NCBI RefSeq assembly: GCF_900094575.1
Contig: NZ_FMAE01000001.1
Location: 682,001 to 746,000, forward strand
DNA: 64,000 bases
Reading direction: 5' to 3'
Origin: Bradyrhizobium yuanmingense
GTDB taxonomy: Bacteria > Pseudomonadota > Alphaproteobacteria > Rhizobiales > Xanthobacteraceae
In this document: piece by piece, positions 37,454 through 45,728 of the stretch
Numbering within the stretch: position 1 is the stretch's first letter
How the letters are laid out: the number at the start of each line of letters is the position of its first letter
Made by a program: the position numbers and the translations under genes
The notes under the pieces: generated by a model
Seen by the model: the letters and a program-made list of their open reading frames with translations, nothing else
What the model was told of the DNA's origin: nothing
Databases searched by the model: none

Positions 37454-38788
37454 CTACTGCTTCAGCGTCTCCAGGAACCGCACCGGCTCGCCCTGCGCGG
37501 CCGCCACCAGCTCGCCCTGCCACATCACGCGACGGCCGCGGATAAAGGTGCCGACCGGCCAGCCGGTGACGCGAACGCCATCATAGGGCGTCCAGCCGGC
37601 CTTGGACGCCACCCATTTGTTGGTGATGGTCTCGCTGCGCTTCAAATCCACGATGGTGAAGTCGGCATCGTAGCCGGCGGCGATCCGGCCCTTGCAGGCC
37701 ATGTTGTAGAGGCGCGCGGGACCGGCACTAGTGAGGTCGACGAAACGTGCCAGCGAGAGCCGGCCCGCATTGACGTGATCGAGCATCACAGGCACCAGCG
37801 TCTGCACGCCGGTCATGCCGGAAGGCGAAGCGGGATAGGTCTTCTGCTTCTCCTCCAGCGTATGCGGGGCGTGGTCGGAGCCGAGCACGTCGATGATGCC
37901 CTGTTCGATGCCGCGCCAAATGCCGGCACGATGATCGGCGCCGCGCACCGGCGGGTTCATCTGCGCCAGCGTGCCGAGCCGCTCGTAGCATTCCGGCGCG
38001 ACCAGGGTGAGATGGTGCGGCGTCGCCTCGCAGGAGGCGACATCCTTGTGGTCGCGCAGGAACTCGATCTCCTCCTTGGTCGAGATGTGCAGCACGTGAA
38101 TACGCTTGCCGGTCTCGTGCGCGAGCTTGACGAGGCGCTGCGTCGCCATCAGCGCCGCGGTCTCGTCGCGCCAGACCGGATGCGAGCGCGCATCGCCCTC
38201 GATGCGCAGCGATTTGCGCTCGTTGAGGCGGTATTCGTCCTCGGCGTGGAAGGCGGCGCGGCGGCGGATCACCTGGAAAATGCGGCGCAGGCTCTCGTCG
38301 TCCTCCACCAAAAGCGCGCCGGTGGACGAGCCGATAAACACCTTGACGCCGGCGCAGCCGGGTGCGCGCTCCAGCACAGGCAGGTCCTGCACGTTCTCGC
38401 GGGTGCCGCCGATGAAGAAGGCGAAATCGCAATGCATGCGGTGATGGGCGCGCTTCACCTTGTCGGTGAATTCCGCCTCCGTCACGGTCAGCGGCGAGGT
38501 GTTCGGCATCTCGAACACGGCGGTGACGCCGCCCATCACGGCGCTGCGCGAGCCGGTCTCGAGGTCTTCCTTGTGCGTCAGCCCGGGCTCGCGGAAATGC
38601 ACCTGCGTGTCCATCACGCCGGGCAGGATGTGCAGACCCTTGCAGTCGATCACCTCGGCGGCCGAGCCTTGCGACAGCGGACCGAGCTCGGCGATGCGGC
38701 CGCCCGTGATGCCGATATCCCGCACGCCCTCGCCGTCCTGGTTGAAGACGGTGCCACCCTTCAGGATCACATCGAAACGCTGGGTCAT
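37454..38788 (-). CDS. pyrC: dihydroorotase (cyclic amidohydrolase), 444 aa
   Basis: Metal-site signatures are DTQVHFREPGLTHKEDLETG (His-x-His region), KVFIGSSTGAL (candidate carboxylated lysine), HAEDE, HVLHIS, CEATPHHLTL and VLGSDHAPHT. This is the class I type of DHOase. It closes carbamoyl-aspartate to dihydroorotate in pyrimidine synthesis. Allantoinase is the main alternative, because the folds are close. It is divergent from ygfZ. Confidence 0.88.
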   Translation of the reverse strand: MTQRFDVILKGGTVFNQDGEGVRDIGITGGRIAELGPLSQGSAAEVIDCKGLHILPGVMDTQVHFREPGLTHKEDLETGSRSAVMGGVTAVFEMPNTSPLTVTEAEFTDKVKRAHHRMHCDFAFFIGGTRENVQDLPVLERAPGCAGVKVFIGSSTGALLVEDDESLRRIFQVIRRRAAFHAEDEYRLNERKSLRIEGDARSHPVWRDETAALMATQRLVKLAHETGKRIHVLHISTKEEIEFLRDHKDVASCEATPHHLTLVAPECYERLGTLAQMNPPVRGADHRAGIWRGIEQGIIDVLGSDHAPHTLEEKQKTYPASPSGMTGVQTLVPVMLDHVNAGRLSLARFVDLTSAGPARLYNMACKGRIAAGYDADFTIVDLKRSETITNKWVASKAGWTPYDGVRVTGWPVGTFIRGRRVMWQGELVAAAQGEPVRFLETLKQ

Positions 38789-38885
38789 TGGGCCTCTCTC
38801 ATCCTCAGGGCGCAGGGCTCGAGGTCTTGTCGTTTATGCGTTGCGGGCTTACGTTCCGGAGCAACATGTCGCAAGAGATTTTCGC

Positions 38886-39761
38886 ATGAAATCGGCGTTT
38901 CTTCCCGACCGGGGCGTGATCAAAGTCGCGGGTGAGGATGCGCGCAACTTCCTCAATGGCCTCGTCACCACCGACCTGGACAGGCTGAAACCTGGTCTGG
39001 GGCGATTCGGCGCATTGCTGACGCCGCAGGGCAAGATCATCGTGGATTTCCTGATCACGGAAGCGTCCGCGGGCCACGGCGGCGGGTTCCTGATCGACTG
39101 CCCCAAGGCGCTGGCGGACACCCTCGCCACCAAGCTGAAATTCTACAAGCTGCGCGCCAAGGTCACCGTGGACAAGCTCGACCTCGGCGTGCTCGCGGCC
39201 TGGGACGGCGAGCCGACGGCGCAGCCCGACCTTGCCTTTGCCGATCCGCGGGCTGAGGGGCTCGGCACCCGCATCCTGGTCCAGGAAGATCTCAAGCAGA
39301 AACTGTCCGATCTCATTGGCGCCGAGCTGGTCGATGCAGCCGAGTACGAGGCGCATCGCATTGCGCTCGGCGTGCCGCGCGGCGGGCTCGATTTCATGTA
39401 CAGCGATGCGTTCCCGCATGAGACCAACATGGACCGCCTCGCCGGCGTCGATTTCGACAAGGGCTGCTATGTCGGCCAGGAGGTCGTCTCGCGCATGCAG
39501 CATCGCGGCACCGCGCGCACGCGCAGCGTGAAGGTGCTGCTCGAGGACGCCTCGCCCGAGCCTGGCACAACCATTCTCGCCGGCGACAAGCCGGTCGGCA
39601 CCATCGGCTCGACGGCCGGCGGCAAGGGCATCGCGCTGGTGCGCATCGATCGTGTCGCCGATGCACTCGATGCAGGCCAGCCGCTCACCGCTGGGGGGCT
39701 GGCTTTGACACTCGCTGAACCAGACGTCGTTCGCATTCCAGCCAAGCAGCCGATCGCATGA
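38886..39761 (+). CDS. ygfZ: YgfZ/GcvT-like folate-binding Fe-S cluster repair protein
   Basis: The family signature KGCYVGQEVVSRMQHRG (about 196-212) with its redox-active cysteine is intact. The N terminus DRGVIKVAGEDARNFLNGLV is also conserved. YgfZ acts with tetrahydrofolate in the maintenance of Fe-S enzymes such as MiaB. It is 291 residues long, normal for alphaproteobacteria. Its stop overlaps the start of tag (ATGA). Confidence 0.93.
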   Translation: MKSAFLPDRGVIKVAGEDARNFLNGLVTTDLDRLKPGLGRFGALLTPQGKIIVDFLITEASAGHGGGFLIDCPKALADTLATKLKFYKLRAKVTVDKLDLGVLAAWDGEPTAQPDLAFADPRAEGLGTRILVQEDLKQKLSDLIGAELVDAAEYEAHRIALGVPRGGLDFMYSDAFPHETNMDRLAGVDFDKGCYVGQEVVSRMQHRGTARTRSVKVLLEDASPEPGTTILAGDKPVGTIGSTAGGKGIALVRIDRVADALDAGQPLTAGGLALTLAEPDVVRIPAKQPIA

Positions 39762-40384
39762 GCCGCGCTGCCCGCTTGCATCCCGATGGTCTGACCCGCT
39801 GCCCCTGGCCGGGCGAAGATCCGCTTTACGTCGCCTATCACGACACCGAATGGGGCGTGCCGGAATACGACGACCGCGCGCTGTACGAGAAGCTGATGCT
39901 GGACGGCTTCCAGGCCGGCCTGTCCTGGATCACGATCCTGCGCAAGCGCGACAATTTCCGCAAAGCCTTCGACGATTTCCAGCCGGAGAAGATCGCGCGT
40001 TACACGCCCAAGAAGGTTCACGCGCTGATGAACGATGCGGGTATCGTGCGCAACAAGGCCAAGATCGAAGGCGCGATCCTGAGTGCAAAGTCATATCTCG
40101 ACATCATGGAGAAGGGCCCGGGCTTCTCGAAGCTGCTGTGGGACTTCATGGACGGACGGCCCAAGGTCAACCAGTTCAAGACCACGGCAAGCGTGCCGGC
40201 CTCGACGCCGCTCTCGGTGCAGATCTCCAAGGAGCTGTCCTCGCGCGGCTTCAAATTCGTCGGCCCGACCATCGTCTATGCCTTCATGCAGGCGACCGGC
40301 ATGGTCAACGACCACCTGGTCGACTGCCACTGTCATGCGACTTGCAGCAAGACCCAGCGCAAGCTGCGCCTCAAGGCCAAATGA
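39758..40384 (+). CDS. tag: DNA-3-methyladenine glycosylase I
   Basis: 208 residues. The zinc-binding residues are visible: Cys in TRCPWPG, His in VAYHDTEWGVP, and His/Cys in VDCHCHATC near the C terminus. The base-pocket motif LDGFQAGLSWITILRKR is intact. It removes N3-methyladenine from DNA. It is coupled by ATGA overlaps with ygfZ before and the HD gene after it. Confidence 0.95.
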   Translation: MSRAARLHPDGLTRCPWPGEDPLYVAYHDTEWGVPEYDDRALYEKLMLDGFQAGLSWITILRKRDNFRKAFDDFQPEKIARYTPKKVHALMNDAGIVRNKAKIEGAILSAKSYLDIMEKGPGFSKLLWDFMDGRPKVNQFKTTASVPASTPLSVQISKELSSRGFKFVGPTIVYAFMQATGMVNDHLVDCHCHATCSKTQRKLRLKAK

Positions 40385-40995
40385 CGGCGAAGAAGGCAGC
40401 GCGCAACGAAGAGGTCCGCGCCTGGCAGCGCATGCTGTCGGGCCGGCGGCTCGACCTGCTCGATCCTTCCCCGCTCGACATCGAAATCGGCGACATCGCG
40501 CACGGGCTGGCGCGGGTGGCGCGCTGGAACGGACAGACCCTCGGCGCGCACATCTTTTCGGTCGCGCAGCATACGCTGCTGGTAGAGACCGTGCTGCGGC
40601 ATGAGATACCCCGCGTCGACCAGCGCGTGCGGCTCGCGGCCCTGCTGCATGATGCGCCGGAATATGTGATCGGCGACATGATCTCGCCGTTCAAGGCCGT
40701 GCTCGACGGTCATTACAAGGCCGTCGAGAAGCGGCTGCTCGGTGCCATCCATATCCGCTTCGGTTTGCCGCCGGTATTGCCAGATGACATCACGCAGGCC
40801 ATCAAGGCCGCCGATCGCGGCGCGGCCTATCTCGAGGCGACCGAGCTCGCCGGCTTCAGCGCAAGCGAAGCGCGGCGCCTGTTCGGCAAGGATCCGGGTC
40901 TCTCCGACAGCGTCCGACGCGACTATCTGACGCCCTGGACCGCGGCGCGGGCCGAGAAGCAGTTTCTGGAGCGGTTTGGCGCCGTGTTTGCGTAG
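40381..40995 (+). CDS. HD-domain hydrolase (YfbR-like 5'-nucleotidase), 204 aa
   Basis: The HD residues are IFSVAQHTLLVE and LAALLHDAPEYVIGDMISP, as in YfbR-type deoxyribonucleoside 5'-monophosphatases. The start MTAKKAARNEEVRAWQRMLS overlaps the tag stop by ATGA. Together with tag this suggests nucleotide or DNA base damage clean-up. A role as dNMP phosphatase is inferred from family only. Confidence 0.85.
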   Translation: MTAKKAARNEEVRAWQRMLSGRRLDLLDPSPLDIEIGDIAHGLARVARWNGQTLGAHIFSVAQHTLLVETVLRHEIPRVDQRVRLAALLHDAPEYVIGDMISPFKAVLDGHYKAVEKRLLGAIHIRFGLPPVLPDDITQAIKAADRGAAYLEATELAGFSASEARRLFGKDPGLSDSVRRDYLTPWTAARAEKQFLERFGAVFA

Positions 40996-41006
40996 CATTA
41001 TTCCTT

Positions 41007-41104
41007 CGTAGGGTGGGCAAAGCGAAGCGTGCCCACCGAACCAAGCGACATGCGCGCAATTGCGAAATGGTGGGCACGGCGCGATGCGCCTTTGCCCACC
41101 TACG
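41007..41104. repeat. intergenic inverted repeat, CGTAGGGTGGGCAAAG family
   Basis: Outer arms CGTAGGGTGGGCAAAG and TTTGCCCACCTACG are nearly perfect, with inner GTGCCCACC / GGTGGGCAC. It lies immediately after the HD gene and before the phosphatase gene. Confidence 0.85.
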
Positions 41105-41139
41105 AGCGCTCGCTATAATCGGGCGCAAAAAGGTTCGCC

Positions 41140-41646
41140 ATGATCCACGTCTGTTCCCTCGCCGCGCTTCCCGAGACCGTCCGCCTCACCAAGGCCAGTC
41201 ACGTGCTAACCGTGATGGCCAATGTCGAGCAGGTGGCGCGTCCGGTCTCGGTGCTCCCGGCCAACCACCTCAAGGTGTCGATGGACGACATCACCGAGGA
41301 AATGGACGGCTTCGTCGCGCCGTCGGAGACGCATATCGAGCAGGTGCTCAACTTCGTGCGCGGCTGGGACCGCAGCGCCCCGCTGGTGGTGCATTGCTAC
41401 GCCGGGATCAGCCGCTCCACCGCCAGCGCGTTCGCGGCCGTTTGCGCGCTTAATCCAAATCGCGACGAGATCGAGATCGCCAGGAAGATTCGCGCGGCCT
41501 CGCCGATCGCCTCGCCCAATCGGCGCATCGTCGGCCTCGCCGATCGTGCACTCGGACGCAACGGCCGCATGCTGCGCGCGCTCGACGAGATGGGCCCCGG
41601 CGCGATGATGGTGGAAGGCCGCCCCTTCGCGATCGAGCTCGAATGA
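41140..41646 (+). CDS. protein tyrosine phosphatase-like protein, 168 aa
   Basis: The P-loop HCYAGISRST (HCxxGxxRS, about 86-95) is intact, and an acidic general-acid candidate lies upstream (VSMDDITEEMDG). The family in Rhizobiales is usually annotated as tyrosine-protein phosphatase. The dephosphorylated substrate is not known. An intergenic palindrome follows the stop. Confidence 0.85.
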   Translation: MIHVCSLAALPETVRLTKASHVLTVMANVEQVARPVSVLPANHLKVSMDDITEEMDGFVAPSETHIEQVLNFVRGWDRSAPLVVHCYAGISRSTASAFAAVCALNPNRDEIEIARKIRAASPIASPNRRIVGLADRALGRNGRMLRALDEMGPGAMMVEGRPFAIELE

Positions 41647-41670
41647 CAGCTGGTTGTCACGATGGAGGTG

Positions 41671-41812
41671 CGCCCCCTCTCCCGCCTGCGGGAGAGGGTT
41701 GGGGAGAGGGTATCTCGGCGACGAAGACTCCCCCAGAGGATAGAGCCCCCTCCCGCCTCGCATCTGTCGATGCGACGCGACCTCTCCCGCAAGCGGGAGA
41801 GGTGCACCGAGT
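41671..41812. repeat. intergenic palindromic element, CTCTCCC family, copy 2
   Basis: CCCTCTCCCGCCTGCGGGAGAGGG and CTCTCCCGCAAGCGGGAGAGG are two hairpins about 110 bases apart, with their arms in inverted arrangement. The left hairpin is related to the 30903-31046 element. They fill most of the gap before the NadQ-like gene. Confidence 0.75.
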
Positions 41813-41872
41813 CCGCGGATGGGCCGTCTTAACCAAGCGGCATTCTGTTCAATTCAACGACACGGCAGCCGC

Positions 41873-42841
41873 ATGAGCGAGACGCTGCTGACGCCAATCG
41901 AAATCGGCCTCACCGCCGCTATCGTCGCGATCGAGAACCACGAGCCGTTGATCCTCACTGCGCATAGCAGCGACGGGCTTGCCGGCCTGCCGTTCGGCCC
42001 GTTCGACGCGGTGAGCCATCGCACGTTCGAGATCGGCCTGCGCGCTTGGGTCGAGCAACAGGCGGGGCTGCGGCTCGGCTACGTCGAGCAACTTTACACG
42101 TTCGGCGATCGCGGCCGTCATGCCGAGGCCGGCGACACCGGCGCCCACATCGTTTCGATCGGCTATCTCGCGCTGACGCGCCCGGCGGGCGGCGAGCTCG
42201 CGACAAACGCGGCGAGCTTCGCGCCCTGGTATCGCTTCTTCCCCTGGGAAGACTGGCGGGACCAGCCGCCGGCGATCATCGCCCGCGACATCATCCCTGC
42301 GCTGACCGAATGGGCCGAGGAGGAGACGGCGGAGACGATTCGCGCACTGCCGCGGAAGGATCGCGTGCGGTTCTATTTCGGTCTCGACGGCGCACCCTGG
42401 GACGAGGAGCGCGTGCTCGACCGCTACGAGTTGCTCTACGAGGCCGGGCTGATCGAGGAGGCCCGCCGCGATGGCCGTCCTGCGGCATTGGCGCGCAAGA
42501 CGCTTCCCCCGCTCGGGACCTCGATGCGGTTCGACCACCGCCGGATTCTCGCCACGGCAATCGCGCGGCTGCGCGCAAAGCTGAAGTATCGTCCTGTGGT
42601 CTTTGAACTTTTGCCGACCGAATTCACACTCACTGAACTGCAGCACACGGTGGAGGCGATCTCCGGCCGGCACCTGCACAAGCAGAATTTCCGCCGCCTG
42701 GTCGAGATGGAAGCCCTGGTCGAACCGACCGGGGTGATGTCGACACAGACGGGCGGACGGCCGGCAGCGCTCTACCGCTTCCGCCGCGAGGTGCTCCAGG
42801 AGCGGCCCGCGCCGGGCTTGCGCGTTCGCTCCCGGCGCTAG
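41873..42841 (+). CDS. nadQ: NadQ-like NAD biosynthesis regulator (COG4111 type), 322 aa
   Basis: The N-terminal part (about 15-200) is Nudix-like, but without a complete Nudix box, as in sensor-only NrtR relatives (HIVSIGYLALTRP, FAPWYRFFPWEDW). The C-terminal part has winged-helix segments (YRPVVFELLPTEFTLTELQH, then GRHLHKQNFRRLVEM and GRPAALYRFRREV). Alphaproteobacterial NadQ represses nadABC; that operon is 11 kb away and has two related palindromes upstream. ATG 41873 is chosen over an upstream ATG because the conserved region begins there. Confidence 0.8.
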   Translation: MSETLLTPIEIGLTAAIVAIENHEPLILTAHSSDGLAGLPFGPFDAVSHRTFEIGLRAWVEQQAGLRLGYVEQLYTFGDRGRHAEAGDTGAHIVSIGYLALTRPAGGELATNAASFAPWYRFFPWEDWRDQPPAIIARDIIPALTEWAEEETAETIRALPRKDRVRFYFGLDGAPWDEERVLDRYELLYEAGLIEEARRDGRPAALARKTLPPLGTSMRFDHRRILATAIARLRAKLKYRPVVFELLPTEFTLTELQHTVEAISGRHLHKQNFRRLVEMEALVEPTGVMSTQTGGRPAALYRFRREVLQERPAPGLRVRSRR

Positions 42842-42889
42842 AGCATGATCCGGAAAAGTGCGTTGCGGTTTTCCGGTAAGATCATGCTC
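42841..42889. repeat. GAGCATGATC...GATCATGCTC palindrome
   Basis: Outer arms GAGCATGATC / GATCATGCTC are perfect, with inner CCGGAAAA / TTTTCCGG, making a 49-base hairpin that starts at the last base of the NadQ gene stop. The same type of element is, from memory, frequent in Bradyrhizobium and related genomes. Confidence 0.85.
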
Positions 42890-42951
42890 AAGAAATTAAG
42901 ATCCTGATATCAGTGGTATCGGCCCCTGCCCGCCGATTGCCTGGAGGCTTC

Positions 42952-45657
42952 ATGCTCGACGGCCCGTTTGACGTCTTTGCGCTGATCATTGCGATCATCG
43001 CCTTCCTGATCGCGATCAAGGCGTCCAGCCAGGCGACCGAGTTGCGCCGCCGGATCAGTTCGCTCGAAGAGATGCTTTACGCGCAGCGGACGGTGCAGCC
43101 GCCCCCGCTGATGCCGGCGCAGGCCGAAGCCCCCGCCACGACTGCAGCCGCCGAGCCGCCGCCGCTGGCGCCGGAAACCGAAACGACGCCGCCTCCGCTC
43201 GTCACGGAAGAGATTTCGCCGCCCCCGCTTGAGCCGAGCACGGGCGCCACCGCGCCCCCTCCGGTGCCGGAGGCAGCACCCGGCTTCGAGGAGCGGCTCG
43301 GCACCCGCTGGGTGGTGTGGATCGGCGGGCTTGCGCTCGCGCTCGGCGGCTTCTTCATGGTGCGCTATTCGATCGAGGCCGGTCTGCTCGGCCCCGGCGT
43401 GCGCGTGTTCCTCGGCGGCCTATTCGCCGCTGCGCTGCTTGGCGCCAGCGAATGGACGCGGCGCAAGGAGAGCATTTCGAGCATCGCCGCGCTGCCGATC
43501 GCCAACATTCCCGCGATCCTCACCGCGGCCGGCACGGCGGTGGCGTTCGCGACCATCTACGCGGCGTACGCACTCTACGACTTCCTCGTGCCTGCGACAG
43601 CCTTCGTGCTGCTCGGCATCGTTGCGATGGGCACGCTGGCCGCAGCGCTCCTGCACGGCCCTGCGCTCGCCGGGCTCGGCGTCGTCGGCGCCTTCGTGAC
43701 GCCGATCCTCGTCTCCTCCGGCAAGCCGGATTATTGGGCGCTCTACATCTATCTTGCGGTCGTGACGGCCGCGAGTTTCGGGCTCGCCCGCATCAGGCTA
43801 TGGCGCTGGCTTGCGGTCACGACCATTGCATTCGCGGTGCTCTGGATCTTCCCGGGTCTCGATACCGAACAGGTGCAGGTCGCGCCGCACGCCTTCCATG
43901 CCATCGCCGGCTTCGTGCTCGCAGCACTGCTCGTCGTCTGCGGTTTCATGTTCGGACCCAGCATGGAGGACGGCGAGATCGAGCCGGTCTCATCGGGCGC
44001 GCTCGGCGCCTATTTGTTCGGCGCGATGCTGGTCGTGCTGTCGAGCGCGCATGCGGATCTCGCGCTGATCGCCTTCACGCTCCTGGTTGGGGGCACGCTG
44101 TTCGTCGCCTGGCGCGCACCGGCGGCGACCGGCGCGCTGGGCGCGGCCGCGGCGGCCGTGTTCATCGTGTTCGCCGAATGGGCGGTGCGCGCCAACCCTG
44201 ATATGCTGGTGCTGCCGGGCGGCCCAATGCCCGGCGTCGGCCCGGTCGCGATTGATAGCGCGGTGACGCTGCATCTGGTGACGGCCGCGATCTTCGCCGC
44301 CGGTTTCGGCGTCACGGGCTTTTTCGCGCAAGGCCGCTCGAACTCGGTGATCATTCCCGTGGTGTGGTCGGCAGCGGGCGTCGCGACGCCGATCGCCATC
44401 CTGGTTGCGCTCTATGCGCGCATTGCCCATCTCGACCGCTCGATCCCGTTTGCGATCCTCGCCGTGCTGCTCGCTGCGGCCTTTGGCGCCGCGACCGAAG
44501 CGCTGATGCGCCGCGAAGAGCGGCCCGGCGTTGCAACCTCGGTCGCGCTGTTCGCGACCGGTACGCTCGGCGCGCTGGCGCTGGCGCTGACCTTCGCCCT
44601 GGAGAAGGGCTGGCTTACCATCGCGCTCGCGCTGATGTCGCTCGGCACCGCCTGGATCTCGTTGCAGCGGCCGATTCCGGTGCTGCGCCGGCTGGCTGCG
44701 GCCTTCGCTGCGATCGTCACCGCGCGTATCGTCTATGATCCGTGCATCGTCGGCGATGCCGTCGGCACCACGCCGATCTTCAACTGGCTGTTGTGGGGCT
44801 ATGGCCTGCCGGCCGCCTCGTTCTGGGGCGCGAGCATCTTCCTGCGCCGCCGCGCCGACGATCCGCCGCTGCGCGTGGTCGAGACCGCGGCGATCCTGTT
44901 CACCGCGCTGCTCGCCTTCATGGAGATCCGGCACTTTGCGACCGGCGGCCGCATGACCTCGCCGCCCTCGCTGCTCGAGTTCGCGCTGCAAGTCTGTGTC
45001 ATGCTAGCCATGGCAATCGGCCTGGAGCGCCTGCGGCTGCGCAGCCACAGCATCGTGCACAATGTCGGCGCGGTCGTGCTGACGGCGATCGCCGGCCTCA
45101 TCAGCGTGTTTGGCCTCCTGATCCTGGAGAACCCGCTGCTGCTCTCCAGCGTCAATGTCGGCGGCCTCGTGTTCAATCTGCTGCTGCTCGGCTATGCGCT
45201 GCCGGCGGTGCTGATGCTGCTGCTCTCCTACGCAGTGGCAGGACACCGCAGTGTCGCATATGCAAACACGATTGCGGGTGGTGCCCTGGTGTTCGCGCTC
45301 ACCTATGTGACGCTGGAGATCCGCCGCTTCTATCACGGCCCGGTCCTGCTCTACGGTGGCACCACGAGCGCCGAGCAATATACCTATTCGATCGGCTGGC
45401 TCGCTTTTGGCGTGGCGCTGCTCGGCGTCGGCATCCTGGTCAATTCGGAGCGTGCGCGGCTGGCGTCCGCCGCCGTCATCGCGCTGACGATCTTCAAGGC
45501 CTTTGCCGTCGACGTGTGGACGCTGACCGGCGTCTATCGGGCGCTCTCGTTCATGTGCCTTGGCGTCGTGCTGGTCGCGATCGGCTGGCTCTACCAGCGC
45601 ATCCTGTTCCGGCGGCAGATCGCACCGCCGCCGGCTGCGCCGCAGACGGGCAGCTAG
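42952..45657 (+). CDS. large DUF2339 multi-TM membrane protein, 901 aa
   Basis: One N-terminal membrane helix (about 8-22), then a coiled coil (RRRISSLEEMLYAQR), a Pro/Glu-rich linker (about 45-115) and GFEERLGTRWVVWIGGLALA, the entry motif of DUF2339. About 20 or more further helices continue to the C terminus (WTLTGVYRALSFMCLGVVLV). The function of the family is not known; such proteins are candidate envelope transport or polysaccharide factors. It is monocistronic. Confidence 0.85.
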   Translation: MLDGPFDVFALIIAIIAFLIAIKASSQATELRRRISSLEEMLYAQRTVQPPPLMPAQAEAPATTAAAEPPPLAPETETTPPPLVTEEISPPPLEPSTGATAPPPVPEAAPGFEERLGTRWVVWIGGLALALGGFFMVRYSIEAGLLGPGVRVFLGGLFAAALLGASEWTRRKESISSIAALPIANIPAILTAAGTAVAFATIYAAYALYDFLVPATAFVLLGIVAMGTLAAALLHGPALAGLGVVGAFVTPILVSSGKPDYWALYIYLAVVTAASFGLARIRLWRWLAVTTIAFAVLWIFPGLDTEQVQVAPHAFHAIAGFVLAALLVVCGFMFGPSMEDGEIEPVSSGALGAYLFGAMLVVLSSAHADLALIAFTLLVGGTLFVAWRAPAATGALGAAAAAVFIVFAEWAVRANPDMLVLPGGPMPGVGPVAIDSAVTLHLVTAAIFAAGFGVTGFFAQGRSNSVIIPVVWSAAGVATPIAILVALYARIAHLDRSIPFAILAVLLAAAFGAATEALMRREERPGVATSVALFATGTLGALALALTFALEKGWLTIALALMSLGTAWISLQRPIPVLRRLAAAFAAIVTARIVYDPCIVGDAVGTTPIFNWLLWGYGLPAASFWGASIFLRRRADDPPLRVVETAAILFTALLAFMEIRHFATGGRMTSPPSLLEFALQVCVMLAMAIGLERLRLRSHSIVHNVGAVVLTAIAGLISVFGLLILENPLLLSSVNVGGLVFNLLLLGYALPAVLMLLLSYAVAGHRSVAYANTIAGGALVFALTYVTLEIRRFYHGPVLLYGGTTSAEQYTYSIGWLAFGVALLGVGILVNSERARLASAAVIALTIFKAFAVDVWTLTGVYRALSFMCLGVVLVAIGWLYQRILFRRQIAPPPAAPQTGS

Positions 45658-45681
45658 ACTGGATCGTCGGGCGGGCACTCC

Positions 45682-45704
45682 ACCTCTCCCCAGCGGGGAG
45701 AGGT
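45682..45704. terminator. bidirectional hairpin between convergent genes (CTCTCCC family, copy 3)
   Basis: A perfect 10-bp stem ACCTCTCCCC / GGGGAGAGGT with loop AGC lies between the stop of the DUF2339 gene and the stop of the convergent chemoreceptor gene. It resembles one arm of the CTCTCCC palindromes and probably ends transcription on both sides. Confidence 0.6.
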
Positions 45705-45728
45705 CAACAACGATCGAGCGGGGTGCCT

